Program-made: the position numbers and the translations under genes
The notes under the pieces: model-generated
Database searches by the model: none
The model's input: only the letters and a program-made list of their open reading frames with translations
What the model was told of the DNA's origin: nothing
Shown: positions 20,046 through 28,668 of the stretch, one piece after another
How the letters are laid out: each line of letters opens with the position of its first letter
Position numbering within the stretch: the stretch's first letter is position 1
Assembly (NCBI RefSeq): GCF_003590855.1
Contig: NZ_QYUP01000079.1
Coordinates: 1 to 45,319, forward strand
Length of the DNA stretch: 45,319 bases
Direction of reading: 5' to 3'
Origin: Massilia cavernae
Lineage (GTDB): Bacteria > Pseudomonadota > Gammaproteobacteria > Burkholderiales > Burkholderiaceae_D

Positions 20046-21921
20046 CCGTTTCGCGTGCCTGCTGCGGACTGTAGACGCCGTCGATCATGTCCCTGATCTG
20101 CTTCTTGATGCCGCGCGGCGTGATGCCGTTGGCCTCGTTGAAGGCGATCTGCTTCGCGCGCCGGCGCTCGGTCTCGCCAATCGCCAGCTTCATCGAATCG
20201 GTGATCTTGTCCGCGTACAGAATCGCCACGCCGTTCAGGTTACGCGCCGCGCGGCCGATGGTCTGGATCAGGCTTCGCTCGGAACGCAGGAAGCCTTCCT
20301 TGTCCGCGTCCAGCACCGCCACCAGCGACACCTCCGGCAAGTCGAGGCCCTCGCGCAGCAGGTTGATCCCGACCAGCACGTCGAAGGTGCCGAGCCGCAG
20401 GTCGCGCAGGATCTCGACGCGTTCCACCGTCTCGATGTCGCTGTGCAGGTAGCGCACCTTGATGCCGTGGTCGCCCAGGTATTCGGTCAGCTGCTCCGCC
20501 ATGCGCTTGGTCAGCGTGGTCACCAGCACGCGTTCGTCCTTCGCGATGCGGTCCTGGATCTCGGACATCAGGTCGTCCACCTGCGTGCGCGCCGGCTTGA
20601 CGATGACCAGTGGGTCGACCAGGCCGGTAGGTCGCACCACCTGTTCGACCACGTTGTCCGCATGCGTTTTCTCGTAGTCCGCCGGCGTCGCCGACACGAA
20701 GATCGTCTGCCGCAGCTTGCCCTCGAACTCTTCGAACTTCAGCGGCCGGTTGTCCAGCGCCGACGGCAGGCGGAAGCCGTAGTCCACCAGGTTGGTCTTG
20801 CGCGAACGGTCGCCGTTGTACATGGCGTTGAGCTGCCCGACCAGCACATGCGACTCGTCGAGGAACATCAGCGCATCCTTCGGCAGGTAGTCGACCAGCG
20901 TCGGCGGCGGTTCGCCCGGCTTGGCGCCGGACAGGTGGCGCGAGTAGTTCTCGATGCCCTTGGTGAAGCCGATCTCGGCCATCATCTCGAGGTCGAAGCG
21001 GGTGCGCTGCTCAAGGCGCTGTTCTTCGATCAGCTTGTTCTCCTTGCGGAAGAAGTCGAGCCGTTCGCGCAGTTCGGCCTTGATGGTTTCGATCGCGCGC
21101 AGGACGGTCGAACGCGGCGTCACGTAGTGCGAGCCGGGGTAGACGGTGAAGCGCGGGATTTTCTGGCGCACGCGCCCGGTCAGCGGGTCGAACAGCTGCA
21201 GCGATTCGATCTCGTCGTCGAACATCTCGACGCGGATCGCCAGCTCGGCGTGCTCCGCCGGGAAGATGTCGATGGTGTCGCCGCGCACGCGGAAGGTGCC
21301 GCGGCCGAAATCCATTTCGTTGCGCGTGTACTGCATCTGGATCAGGCGCGCGATGACGTCGCGCTGCGCGACCTTGTCTTTCGCGCGCAAGGTCAGGATC
21401 ATCTGGTGGTATTCGTTCGGATTACCGATACCGTAAATGGCCGACACGGTCGCCACGATGACGACGTCGCGCCGCTCCATCAGCGATTTGGTGCACGACA
21501 GGCGCATCTGCTCGATATGCTCGTTGATCGACGAGTCCTTTTCGATGAACAGGTCGCGCTGCGGCACGTAGGCTTCCGGCTGGTAGTAATCGTAGTAGCT
21601 GACGAAGTACTCGACCGCGTTCTCCGGGAAGAACTCGCGGAATTCGGCGTACAGCTGCGCAGCCAGCGTCTTGTTCGGCGCGAAAACGATGGCGGGACGG
21701 CCCAGACGCGCGATTACGTTGGCCATCGTGTAGGTCTTGCCGGAACCAGTTACACCGAGCAGTGTCTGAAACGAGAGGCCGTCTTCGATGCCTTCGACCA
21801 GGCCTTCGATGGCGGTCGGCTGGTCGCCGGCCGGAGGGAAGGGCTGGTGCAGCTTGAACGGCGAGTCGGGGAACGTGACGATGGTCGGTTCCGCGGCGAT
21901 TTCGAGGGGTACTTCTGCCAT
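19963..21921 (-). CDS. uvrB: Excinuclease ABC subunit UvrB, C-terminus altered by frameshift
   Basis: UvrB is the damage-verifying helicase-like subunit of nucleotide excision repair. It has Walker A GVTGSGKT at residues 56-63 and the damage-binding beta-hairpin region [12 protein letters not shown] at about 107-118. Motif II is FLDESH and motif VI is QTIGRAARN. The sequence is well conserved to about residue 625 ([11 protein letters not shown]). After that the frame is lost and 27 unrelated residues follow, so the open frame is 652 aa where about 673-700 is expected. The missing part is the UVR domain that contacts UvrC for incision. The start ATG 21921 is preceded by AAAGG. The gene is divergent from the aminotransferase gene. 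If the frameshift is real, repair would be impaired. Confidence 0.93.
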   Translation of the reverse strand: MAEVPLEIAAEPTIVTFPDSPFKLHQPFPPAGDQPTAIEGLVEGIEDGLSFQTLLGVTGSGKTYTMANVIARLGRPAIVFAPNKTLAAQLYAEFREFFPENAVEYFVSYYDYYQPEAYVPQRDLFIEKDSSINEHIEQMRLSCTKSLMERRDVVIVATVSAIYGIGNPNEYHQMILTLRAKDKVAQRDVIARLIQMQYTRNEMDFGRGTFRVRGDTIDIFPAEHAELAIRVEMFDDEIESLQLFDPLTGRVRQKIPRFTVYPGSHYVTPRSTVLRAIETIKAELRERLDFFRKENKLIEEQRLEQRTRFDLEMMAEIGFTKGIENYSRHLSGAKPGEPPPTLVDYLPKDALMFLDESHVLVGQLNAMYNGDRSRKTNLVDYGFRLPSALDNRPLKFEEFEGKLRQTIFVSATPADYEKTHADNVVEQVVRPTGLVDPLVIVKPARTQVDDLMSEIQDRIAKDERVLVTTLTKRMAEQLTEYLGDHGIKVRYLHSDIETVERVEILRDLRLGTFDVLVGINLLREGLDLPEVSLVAVLDADKEGFLRSERSLIQTIGRAARNLNGVAILYADKITDSMKLAIGETERRRAKQIAFNEANGITPRGIKKQIRDMIDGVYSPQQARETAGRREGNLRRNRVQVSEKQDQQVRSSA

Positions 21922-22017
21922 GTTTTCAAACCTTTGTTAGAATGGAACTCCGCGCGCGGCCCAATGGATATAAGGGTCGCTGTCTATACAACCCAGCCGA
22001 CTATCAAGTTTATCACG

Positions 22018-23232
22018 ATGACTTCCCCAGCTTCCGCCAGCATCTTCAGCGCCATCGACATGGCTCCGCGTGACCCGATCCTGGGTATCACGGAAGCCTT
22101 CAATGCCGACCATAATCAAGCCAAGATCAACCTTGGCGTCGGCGTCTATTATGACGATAACGGCAAAGTGCCGCTGCTGGAGTGCGTACACAAGGCGGAG
22201 ACCGCGCTGCTAAGCCAGCAGGCGCCGCGCACCTACCTCCCGATCGATGGGCTGCCTGCTTACGACAAGGCGGTACAAGAGTTAATCTTCGGGGCTGACA
22301 GCCCGGTCATTCAACAGCGCCGCGCGGTTACCATGCAGGCCATTGGCGGCACCGGCGCGCTGAAAATCGGCGCCGACTTCCTGAAGCGCTTCGCACCGGG
22401 CGCGCAAATTTTCATCAGCGATCCTAGCTGGGAGAACCACCGCGCGCTGTTCGAGAGCGCCGGCTTCGTGGTTAGCAATTACGCCTATTACGACGCGGTC
22501 ACCCGCGGCGTGAACTTCCCGGGCATGATGGCGTCGCTGCGCGCGATGCCGCGCGGTTCGATCGTCGTGCTGCACGCCTGCTGCCACAACCCTACCGGCG
22601 CCGACCTCAGCGATGAGCAGTGGACCGACGTGATCGCCGCGGTCACCGCAGGCGGCCTGATTCCCTTCCTCGACATGGCCTACCAGGGCTTCGGCGCGGG
22701 CATCCAGGAAGACGGCGCGGTCGTGTCGCGCTTCGCCGCGATCGGCACGCCGCTGCTGGTGTCGAACTCGTTCTCGAAGTCGTTCTCGCTGTACGGCGAG
22801 CGCGTGGGCGCGCTGACCGTCGTTGCTGCGGATGCCGACGAAGCGCACCGCGTGCTGTCGCAGCTTAAGCGCGTGGTCCGCACCAACTACTCCAGCCCGC
22901 ACATGCATGGCGGTAAAACGGTGGCCAGCGTCCTGACCCACCCGGAACTGCGCGCCCTGTGGGAAAGCGAACTGGCCGGCATGCGCGTGCGCATCAAGGA
23001 AATGCGCAACCAGTTCGTCGAAAAGCTGAAGGAAAAGGCGCCATCGCACAACTTCGAATTCGTGCGCGAGCAGGTGGGCATGTTCTCGTACTCGGGCCTC
23101 ACCAAGGACCAGGTCGAACTGCTGCGCAAGGAGCACTCGATCTACGCGGTGGACACCGGCCGCATCTGCGTCGCCGCGCTGAACTCCAAAAATATCGATC
23201 GCGTCGTTGACGCCATCGCGAAAGTGCTCTAA
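22018..23232 (+). CDS. Aromatic amino acid / aspartate aminotransferase
   Basis: This is a class I PLP aminotransferase of the AspC/TyrB family that probably moves amino groups between aromatic amino acids or aspartate and 2-oxoglutarate. The Schiff-base lysine is in NSFSKSFSLYGERVG, K254. The aspartate that pairs with the PLP nitrogen is in FLDMAYQGFG, D219, with the tyrosine at 222. The arginine of the substrate site is near the C-terminus (DTGRICVAALN). The length of 404 aa is typical. I chose ATG 22018; the frame is open far upstream, but only because it is antisense to uvrB. The 96-bp gap to uvrB must hold divergent promoters. Substrate preference cannot be decided from the sequence. Confidence 0.92.
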   Translation: MTSPASASIFSAIDMAPRDPILGITEAFNADHNQAKINLGVGVYYDDNGKVPLLECVHKAETALLSQQAPRTYLPIDGLPAYDKAVQELIFGADSPVIQQRRAVTMQAIGGTGALKIGADFLKRFAPGAQIFISDPSWENHRALFESAGFVVSNYAYYDAVTRGVNFPGMMASLRAMPRGSIVVLHACCHNPTGADLSDEQWTDVIAAVTAGGLIPFLDMAYQGFGAGIQEDGAVVSRFAAIGTPLLVSNSFSKSFSLYGERVGALTVVAADADEAHRVLSQLKRVVRTNYSSPHMHGGKTVASVLTHPELRALWESELAGMRVRIKEMRNQFVEKLKEKAPSHNFEFVREQVGMFSYSGLTKDQVELLRKEHSIYAVDTGRICVAALNSKNIDRVVDAIAKVL

Positions 23233-23333
23233 ACTCTTGCTTCTTTCGGGTTGAGCCGGGCCTCGCTAGGCGTAAGCACGATCCGATAGGCTTCAGAAAG
23301 TATGAAAGTAATCGCGCGGTACAATGCCAGACA

Positions 23334-23362
23334 TTGACAACGCAACGGCTTGAATACATAAT
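23334..23362 (+). promoter_or_regulatory. Promoter of the first tRNA-Asn
   Basis: A perfect TTGACA at 23334-23339 is followed 17 bp later by CATAAT at 23357-23362, which matches the -10 consensus in five of six positions. The tRNA begins 12 nt further on. Confidence 0.8.
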
Positions 23363-23373
23363 GTTGCCTCTTT

Positions 23374-23449
23374 TCCCTGATAGCTCAGTCGGTAGAGCGA
23401 CGGACTGTTAATCCGCAGGTCCCTGGTTCGAGTCCAGGTCGGGGAGCCA
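23374..23449 (+). tRNA. tRNA-Asn (GTT), copy 1
   Basis: This is a 76-nt cloverleaf. The acceptor stem TCCCTGA pairs with TCGGGGA and the encoded CCA is at 23447-23449. The D arm is GCTCAGTCGGTAGAGC. The anticodon loop is CTGTTAA with anticodon GTT, which reads asparagine. The T arm carries GGTTCGAGTCC. It is identical to the copy at 24262. A terminator hairpin follows ten bases downstream. Confidence 0.97.
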
Positions 23450-23458
23450 GAATTCGAA

Positions 23459-23488
23459 GGGCCACGTTGTAAAAACGTGGCCCTTTTT
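23459..23488 (+). terminator. Terminator of the first tRNA-Asn
   Basis: GGGCCACGTT at 23459-23468 pairs perfectly with AACGTGGCCC at 23474-23483 and is followed by T5. The loop is GTAAA. Confidence 0.9.
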
Positions 23489-23592
23489 GCTTTTGCCTTG
23501 CGGTTTTGTCTACGGATTCCTATGATGCCGGGCTCGATATTTACGCAACGATGCAGTATCGGTCCAGAGCACCCACCATAGAAATTCGATTA

Positions 23593-24177
23593 ATGAAAAA
23601 AACCTTACTTGCCTGCGTACTTGCAGCCGCATCCTTCACCGCACACGCACAACAAGTAGCTGCACAGCCGCTGCGTTTCGTCATCGGCGCCGGCCTTACT
23701 TTCGGCGGCGACCGCCTGGCCACGACTTCCTATACCAACGGCACCAGCGCCAACATCCGCGCCGGCAGCGGTCTGCAACTGGCGGCTGGCGCGGAATACC
23801 GCCTGAGCCCGCTATTCTCGCTGCAGGGCACTGTTGGCTACCACATCCATTTCACGCCGGAAGCGAGCAACGGCGACGCCGATTTCTCGCGCATTCCTGT
23901 TGAACTGATCGCCTACTACCACGCCAACGAGAAGTGGCGCGTGGGCGGCGGCATGCGCTTCGTGCGCAACGCCAAGCTGAGCGGCAGCGGCTTCGCCAGC
24001 GGACTCGACGAGTCCTTCGACGACACCACCAGCGGCATCGTGGAAGCGGAATACCTGTACAGCCCGTCGCTCGGCTTCAAGCTGCGCGGCGTCAGCGAAA
24101 AGTACGACTCGCGCCGCTACGCGATCGGCTCGGCCAAGGCAAACCACCTCGGCATGTTCGCGAACTTCTACTTCTAA
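23593..24177 (+). CDS. Small outer-membrane beta-barrel protein
   Basis: This is probably an OmpW/OmpA-type eight-stranded barrel with no known cargo. The signal peptide is MKKTLLACVLAAASFTAHA, cut before QQ. The mature part of about 174 aa shows alternating hydrophobic strands, such as LRFVIGAGLTFGGD, LQLAAGAEYRLS and WRVGGGMRFVR. It ends in F-A-N-F-Y-F, the C-terminal aromatic signal recognised by the BAM complex. I chose ATG 23593 because the signal peptide starts there. The frame also reads back to 23506. The gene stands alone between two identical tRNA-Asn genes. Confidence 0.75.
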   Translation: MKKTLLACVLAAASFTAHAQQVAAQPLRFVIGAGLTFGGDRLATTSYTNGTSANIRAGSGLQLAAGAEYRLSPLFSLQGTVGYHIHFTPEASNGDADFSRIPVELIAYYHANEKWRVGGGMRFVRNAKLSGSGFASGLDESFDDTTSGIVEAEYLYSPSLGFKLRGVSEKYDSRRYAIGSAKANHLGMFANFYF

Positions 24178-24244
24178 GAGTTTGAAATCTGGCGTGGAGT
24201 GAAAAAAATTCTCGCCAGCACTCGCCAAGTTGGAAATGGGCAGC

Positions 24245-24250
24245 TATAAT
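24245..24250 (+). promoter_or_regulatory. -10 box of the second tRNA-Asn promoter
   Basis: A perfect TATAAT lies 11 nt before the tRNA. No good -35 stands at 17 bp (TCGCCA), so the start may depend on flanking sequence. This promoter differs from that of copy 1 in its -35 region, although the GCCTCTTTT leader just before each tRNA is shared. Confidence 0.55.
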
Positions 24251-24261
24251 GCGGCCTCTTT

Positions 24262-24337
24262 TCCCTGATAGCTCAGTCGGTAGAGCGACGGACTGTTAAT
24301 CCGCAGGTCCCTGGTTCGAGTCCAGGTCGGGGAGCCA
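24262..24337 (+). tRNA. tRNA-Asn (GTT), copy 2
   Basis: The gene is identical base for base to the copy at 23374 and has the same CCA end. The identical block extends into the leader (GCCTCTTTT) and for four bases after the CCA (GAAT). It has its own terminator. Confidence 0.97.
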
Positions 24338-24351
24338 GAATAATCGTTGAA

Positions 24352-24379
24352 ACAAAAGCCTTCTTCGGAAGGCTTTTGT
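24352..24379 (+). terminator. Terminator of the second tRNA-Asn, TTCG tetraloop
   Basis: ACAAAAGCCTTC at 24352-24363 and GAAGGCTTTTGT at 24368-24379 form a perfect 12-bp stem closed by a C(TTCG)G tetraloop. The T4 inside the 3' arm serves as the U tract. Confidence 0.85.
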
Positions 24380-24530
24380 CGTTAACACGCGCGGAACGCG
24401 CCAGGCTGGCGCCACCGTCGACATGTACACGCTATTTGCTCAGAATTCTTGCGCCTTGCCTAGACTGGTACTTTGCGCGCAAACGGCCCACAATTCACTC
24501 TCCTTATGACTGAACAGGTGGACTGCAATA

Positions 24531-24797
24531 ATGACAATCGAAATATCTTCAGACGCCACGAACGCGGCAATCGGTTCCATTCAACGCTATTTTGCGGAAA
24601 ACATGGATGAGCCAATCGGCAGCCTGGAAGCCGGTTCTTTGCTGTCGTTCATCTTGAAGGAAATTGGTCCGCTTGTTTACAACAAGGCGATTGCGGATGC
24701 GCAGGCACGCCTTCAAGAGCGGGTCGCAGAGCTTGACGTCGAGGTGTACGAAGAAGAGTTTTCTTACTGGGCGAAGGGTCGCAACGGCCGTCGCTGA
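24531..24797 (+). CDS. DUF2164 family protein
   Basis: This is an 88-aa acidic, helical cytoplasmic protein of the DUF2164 family, whose function is not known. The pattern IGSIQRYFAENMDEPIGSLE followed by LSFILKEIGPLVYNKAIADAQ matches the family as I remember it. The end, VYEEEFSYWAKGRNGRR, is also family-like. The product has no signal peptide and no membrane segment. It lies after the second tRNA and converges on the hemerythrin-like gene, so it is probably its own transcription unit. Confidence 0.75.
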   Translation: MTIEISSDATNAAIGSIQRYFAENMDEPIGSLEAGSLLSFILKEIGPLVYNKAIADAQARLQERVAELDVEVYEEEFSYWAKGRNGRR

Positions 24798-24878
24798 TGT
24801 GCTTCCTTTTGAATTTGGCTGACTAGAACGATAGAGCCGCGCAAAGCTCGGCCATCGTCCCGGCCTGATACACAAGAC

Positions 24879-25394
24879 TTAGTCCATGCGCCGCGGCAGT
24901 TCGATTTCGTCCTTGCGCGCCTGGAGCTGCTCGCCCAGCGCCATAAGGTCAAGCTTGGCCTTGCGTGCTTTCGGGAACATTTCGCCTTCTTCTTCGCCGA
25001 CATGGTGTTCGATCAGTTCGCCGAGCACCTTGACCTTGGCATCGTACAGATCATCGGTCGGTTCCATCGACACGATCTGGGCGATGAGGTTCTTGGCCGA
25101 TGCATGTTCCACGGTGGCTTCATCGACCATGTCATCTGCGCCTTTGACCGCTTCGCGGACGGCAGGGTAGAAAATTTCTTCTTCCGCAGTCGCGTGCTTC
25201 ATCAATTCATTGCAAATCTGGAAGGCCAGCTTTTGCTTCGTGGCATGGGCGCGGTCCCCCAGCCCTTCGTACTGTTCGAACATGGCCTTGACCTTCTCAT
25301 GGTCGTCCGTCAACAGGGCGATTGCGTCCGTAGGCTCGGTGGATCGGGGAATCTGCTTGCTGCGTGCCTTGCTTGGTGTCGGGGTAGTGCGCAT
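24879..25394 (-). CDS. Hemerythrin HHE domain protein
   Basis: This is a cytoplasmic four-helix protein that probably holds a diiron site and senses or binds oxygen, NO or iron. The metal-ligand motifs are spaced as in the HHE family: TDDHEKVKAMFEQY at about residues 29-42, then KHATAEEEIFYPAVREA, then EHASAKNLI, then IEHHVGEEEGEMFP. The 25-residue N-terminus is basic and likely disordered. The length of 171 aa is typical. The ATG at 25394 faces the dehydratase gene across about 200 bp, which must hold both promoters. Confidence 0.88.
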   Translation of the reverse strand: MRTTPTPSKARSKQIPRSTEPTDAIALLTDDHEKVKAMFEQYEGLGDRAHATKQKLAFQICNELMKHATAEEEIFYPAVREAVKGADDMVDEATVEHASAKNLIAQIVSMEPTDDLYDAKVKVLGELIEHHVGEEEGEMFPKARKAKLDLMALGEQLQARKDEIELPRRMD

Positions 25395-25598
25395 GATGGC
25401 TCCTGGAAGTTACACGAGTGCGTGATATCGCAGGCATCACTCTGGCCCGCTATCCCGCCACCGTCTGTGCGTTATTCAACACGGACACTGTTGTTCGATT
25501 TTTCGCCGCGCAGTGGCGGCACTGGATAAATTGCCGGAGGTGGTTGCCAAACCGCTACGGGATGGGCAGAGTGTCTGTTTTAACTGCTTGCCTGAACC

Positions 25599-26519
25599 AT
25601 GACACTTCATATCCAGACCCCGTTGCTCGAATCCGGCGCCATGTCGGCGCCACGCGGCCAGATCGTATGGCTCAAGATGGAGGCGATGCAGCCGCCCGGG
25701 TCCTTCAAGATCCGCGGCATCGGCCATGCGTGCGAAGAATACGTCCGCCGGGGCGCGACGCGCTTCATCTCTTCATCGGGAGGCAACGCCGGCATCGCCG
25801 CCGCTTATGCCGGGCGCAGGCTGGGCGTTCCGGTACTGGTGGTGGTGCCCGAGACCACGACCGAGCGCGCGAAGCAACTGATACGGCGCGAGGGTGCGGA
25901 AGTGGTCGTGCACGGCGCCTCGTTCCAGGAAGCGAACGCGCTGGCGCAATCGATGGTGACCCCGGCCGACGCCTTCATCCACCCCTTCGACGACCCGCTG
26001 CTGTGGCAGGGGCATGCCAGCATGATCGACGAAGTAGCCGCTGCCGGCATCAAGCCCGACGCGGTGGTGCTGTCGGTGGGAGGGGGAGGTTTGATGTGCG
26101 GCGTGATCGAAGGGCTGCGCCGCAATCGCTGGGAGTCGGTGCCGGTAGTGGCGGTTGAAACGCAGGGCGCGGATTCGCTGTCCAAGGCGCTGAAAGCTGG
26201 CCAGCTGATCGAGCTGCCCGGCATCACCAGCATCGCCACGTCGCTGGGTGCGCGCAAAGTGGCGCTGCAGGCATTCGAATGGGCGCGGCAGTACGGCGTG
26301 CGCAGCGAAGTAGTGTCGGACCAGGCTGCGGTAGACGCCTGCGTGCGCTTCATGGACGACCACCGTGTCGTCGTCGAACCGGCATGCGGCGCCGCGCTTG
26401 CCGTCGCTTACGACGCACCGACGCTACTTGGCGGCTACGAGAATGTATTGGTAATCGTCTGCGGCGGCGTCACTGCTACAGTCACCCAACTAGAGAAGTG
26501 GGCTGACGACGGGGTTTGA
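25599..26519 (+). CDS. PLP-dependent serine/threonine dehydratase-like enzyme
   Basis: This is a fold-type II PLP enzyme that probably deaminates L-serine or L-threonine to pyruvate or 2-oxobutyrate. The PLP lysine is in QPPGSFKIRG at about residue 37. The phosphate-binding loops are SSSGGNAGIAAAY and VVLSVGGGGLMCG. The C-terminal ribbon carries CGGVTATVTQL. The length of 306 aa fits the short serine dehydratase group, which lacks the regulatory ACT domain of biosynthetic IlvA. The stop converges with the hydrolase stop only two bases away. Substrate and pathway remain open. Confidence 0.85.
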   Translation: MTLHIQTPLLESGAMSAPRGQIVWLKMEAMQPPGSFKIRGIGHACEEYVRRGATRFISSSGGNAGIAAAYAGRRLGVPVLVVVPETTTERAKQLIRREGAEVVVHGASFQEANALAQSMVTPADAFIHPFDDPLLWQGHASMIDEVAAAGIKPDAVVLSVGGGGLMCGVIEGLRRNRWESVPVVAVETQGADSLSKALKAGQLIELPGITSIATSLGARKVALQAFEWARQYGVRSEVVSDQAAVDACVRFMDDHRVVVEPACGAALAVAYDAPTLLGGYENVLVIVCGGVTATVTQLEKWADDGV

Positions 26520-26521
26520 CG

Positions 26522-27850
26522 TCAAGGCCCGCCGTCCGCCCCAACTACCCCGTGTCCGGCCGACGCCAACTGCCCACCACCTGCGTCGCCCGGCACCTTG
26601 CGCGTCCCTTCCCACACTACATAGTCGTCCACCGAATACAGCTTGCACGGCTGCCCGCTGCTCTTCGCACAAGCCGCCAGCGCACGCTTCTCCGGCGCCT
26701 CGCCTTCCTCGCCCCAGCTCCAGGCCCCGTTCGGCGACACCGCAAACGCCCGCGGCGTCATCTTGGTCAAATACTCGCGATACGCCGCGCGCCCATCGTC
26801 CGTCAGGTAAGGCACCGCATCGATCTCATCGACCAGCGCATAATCCGTGCGCGGCAGCGTTGGCGCCTCCGCCACGCTGTATACCTCCTCGGTCGGCATC
26901 CCGATCTCCTGCAGGAAGCGCTGGGTATCCGGCCACCACACTTTCTCGCCATCGCGGCTGGCGATCATCCCGTGCGAATCGCGCTTGAACGGCCCGAAGG
27001 CCACCAGGCGCGCCTGACCACCCGACCTCACGAACGCGTCATGCATGCGCGCCGCAAGGTTGGGGCCGAACAGCGAGTCGTTAAACCCGTACATCCACAG
27101 GCTGGCGATCTTGTTGTGCGCGCCATAGTTGGCAAACGCGTTCACCAGTTCCGCGCGCCAGTCGCAGTTGGCGCCGTCGTCGCGCAGCCCGCCCGCGATA
27201 TTGATCAAGCCACGCACACCCGGAATCGCCTCCGTGCCCATCGCGATGGTGGCAAGGCCGCCGTACGACTGGCCCGCTACCACGATACGGTCGTCGTCTA
27301 CCCACGGCTGCGTGCGGGCGTAGTCGATGGCGGCCCTGATGTCGTCGGCGTGGCCGTGGCCGTTGGCGCGCATGTCGCAGCCATGGTCGACGTACTTGCC
27401 GGTGGAGTTGGAGAAGCCGCGGCGCATCGGCACTATCACGGCGTAACCGCGCTTGACGAAGGCGGTGGCCATGAACACGAAGCGGTCGCGCGCCTGGTTG
27501 CGCGGTTCGCCGGCTTCCTTGCCGTGGTTGATGACCAGCAGCGGGAACGGCCCGTCGCCGGGAGGGCGGTAGATTGTCGTCTGGAGCATCGCTTCATCGC
27601 GGCCGCCGGCCGGGATCATGATGACTTGCTCATTCAGGCGCGGATCGAGCGGCAGTTCCTGCTCGACCGACAAGGCCGGAAGCAATGCGAGCACGGCAAC
27701 GCCTGCTGATGCGATGCGGCGTGCGGCGGTGCGGAGACGAGGCGTAGCGGTAAAAATAACGAACTCCCGGACATCGATTTCCGATTGGAATGTAATGATT
27801 CTAGGCACGCGATTTTTTGGGAGCAATACCCGATTGATAATTCTGTGCAT
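26522..27850 (-). CDS. Exported alpha/beta hydrolase, dienelactone hydrolase-like
   Basis: This is a serine hydrolase of the alpha/beta fold that probably works in the periplasm. The nucleophile elbow is VAGQSYGGLA at about residues 212-221. The oxyanion region is LLVINHGKEAGEP, followed by KRGYAVIVPMRRGFSNSTGKY. A C-terminal extension contains a pair of cysteines (CAKSSGQPCKLY) and ends in an Ala/Gly-rich tail. The frame opens at ATG 27850, but the signal-like segment (LRTAARRIASAGVAVLALLPALS) begins at about residue 39, so the true start may be inside. No better start codon is obvious. The product's substrate is unknown. Confidence 0.75.
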   Translation of the reverse strand: MHRIINRVLLPKNRVPRIITFQSEIDVREFVIFTATPRLRTAARRIASAGVAVLALLPALSVEQELPLDPRLNEQVIMIPAGGRDEAMLQTTIYRPPGDGPFPLLVINHGKEAGEPRNQARDRFVFMATAFVKRGYAVIVPMRRGFSNSTGKYVDHGCDMRANGHGHADDIRAAIDYARTQPWVDDDRIVVAGQSYGGLATIAMGTEAIPGVRGLINIAGGLRDDGANCDWRAELVNAFANYGAHNKIASLWMYGFNDSLFGPNLAARMHDAFVRSGGQARLVAFGPFKRDSHGMIASRDGEKVWWPDTQRFLQEIGMPTEEVYSVAEAPTLPRTDYALVDEIDAVPYLTDDGRAAYREYLTKMTPRAFAVSPNGAWSWGEEGEAPEKRALAACAKSSGQPCKLYSVDDYVVWEGTRKVPGDAGGGQLASAGHGVVGADGGP

Positions 27851-28001
27851 CGTTTCCGGAAATATTTTGTTACAACGCGAGCTTCGTTATCGGCTTGTCA
27901 GTGCCTTCAAGGAAAGCCTGTAAACAAGACAACGCGGCGCGCCTTGTTGGCTGCTTCTTTTACAATTTTCAAACGATTAATAGCCCGGAGAGGGGAGTGC
28001 C

Positions 28002-28577
28002 ATGATCAGGATCGGCGTGATTGTCGGAAGTACACGGCCAGGACGAAAGGCTTTGGACGTGGCCAAGTGGGTGATGGAAATCGCCAAGCTGCGCAACGAC
28101 GCGGCCTACGAACTGGTCGACATCCAGGACTTCAACCTGCCGCTGCTGGACGAACCGGTGCCGCCGGCGATGGGGAAGTATTCCCAGCCGCACACCAAGG
28201 CGTGGGCTGCGAAGATCGCCACGTACGACGGCTTCGTCTTCGTGACGCCCGAATACAACCATGGCATTTCCGGCGCGCTGAAGAACGCGATCGACTTCCT
28301 GTTCGCCGAATGGAACAATAAGGCTGCCGGTTTCGTCGGCTATGGCAGCGCGGGCGGTGCGCGCGCGGTGGAAAGCCTGCGCCTGGTGATGGGCGAAATC
28401 AAGATCGCCGATGTGCGTGTGCAGGTGATGCTGTCGCTGCATTCCGATTTCGAGAACTACACAACCTTCAAGCCTGGCCAGCATCATGAGAAAACGGTGA
28501 CGGCCATGCTGGACGAAGTGGTGTCGTGGGCGGGCGCGCTGAAACCGGTCAGGGAGCGCAAGGCGGCTGGCGGATAG
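28002..28577 (+). CDS. NAD(P)H-dependent FMN reductase
   Basis: This is a flavodoxin-fold oxidoreductase of the chromate/azo/quinone reductase group. The FMN phosphate loop is VGSTRPGRKALDVAKW at residues 8-23. The second FMN motif is TPEYNHGISGALKNAIDFL at about 82-100. YGSAGGARAVE at about 113-123 completes the site. The length of 191 aa is typical. A strong ribosome site, GAGAGGGGAG, precedes the ATG. The gene faces away from the hydrolase gene. The natural acceptor cannot be told from the sequence. Confidence 0.9.
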   Translation: MIRIGVIVGSTRPGRKALDVAKWVMEIAKLRNDAAYELVDIQDFNLPLLDEPVPPAMGKYSQPHTKAWAAKIATYDGFVFVTPEYNHGISGALKNAIDFLFAEWNNKAAGFVGYGSAGGARAVESLRLVMGEIKIADVRVQVMLSLHSDFENYTTFKPGQHHEKTVTAMLDEVVSWAGALKPVRERKAAGG

Positions 28578-28586
28578 CCGCTTGTT

Positions 28587-28592
28587 ATAATC
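28587..28592 (+). promoter_or_regulatory. -10 box for the DTW gene
   Basis: A perfect TATAAT lies 10 bp after the FMN reductase stop and 75 bp before the DTW start. No clear -35 sits upstream, where the reductase coding region ends. Confidence 0.4.
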
Positions 28593-28634
28593 GGGCCACT
28601 TCATTTCCCGAGCAGGTGTGCGCCATTCGCGCCT

Positions 28635-28668
28635 GCCTGCACCGACCCGATGCCTGCACCGACCCGAT
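28635..28668. repeat. Tandem duplication of 17 bp at the start of the DTW gene
   Basis: The unit GCCTGCACCGACCCGAT occurs twice, end to end, at 28635-28651 and 28652-28668, followed by a partial third (GCCTG). The second copy reaches the start codon at 28667, and the first carries an ATG in another frame at 28650. Confidence 0.85.

Noticed and set aside
19981..23232. A plus-strand open frame of 1083 codons
   Set aside because: Its first two thirds are the antisense of uvrB; only the last 404 codons, the aminotransferase, are real. Long antisense frames are common in GC-rich DNA.
23374..24337. tRNA-flanked segment as an integrated island
   Set aside because: There is no integrase or recombinase gene, and the segment is under 1 kb with one ordinary gene, so a simple duplication is enough.
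28635..28668. Tandem repeat as a possible CRISPR fragment
   Set aside because: The units are contiguous with no spacers and there are no cas genes in the window.
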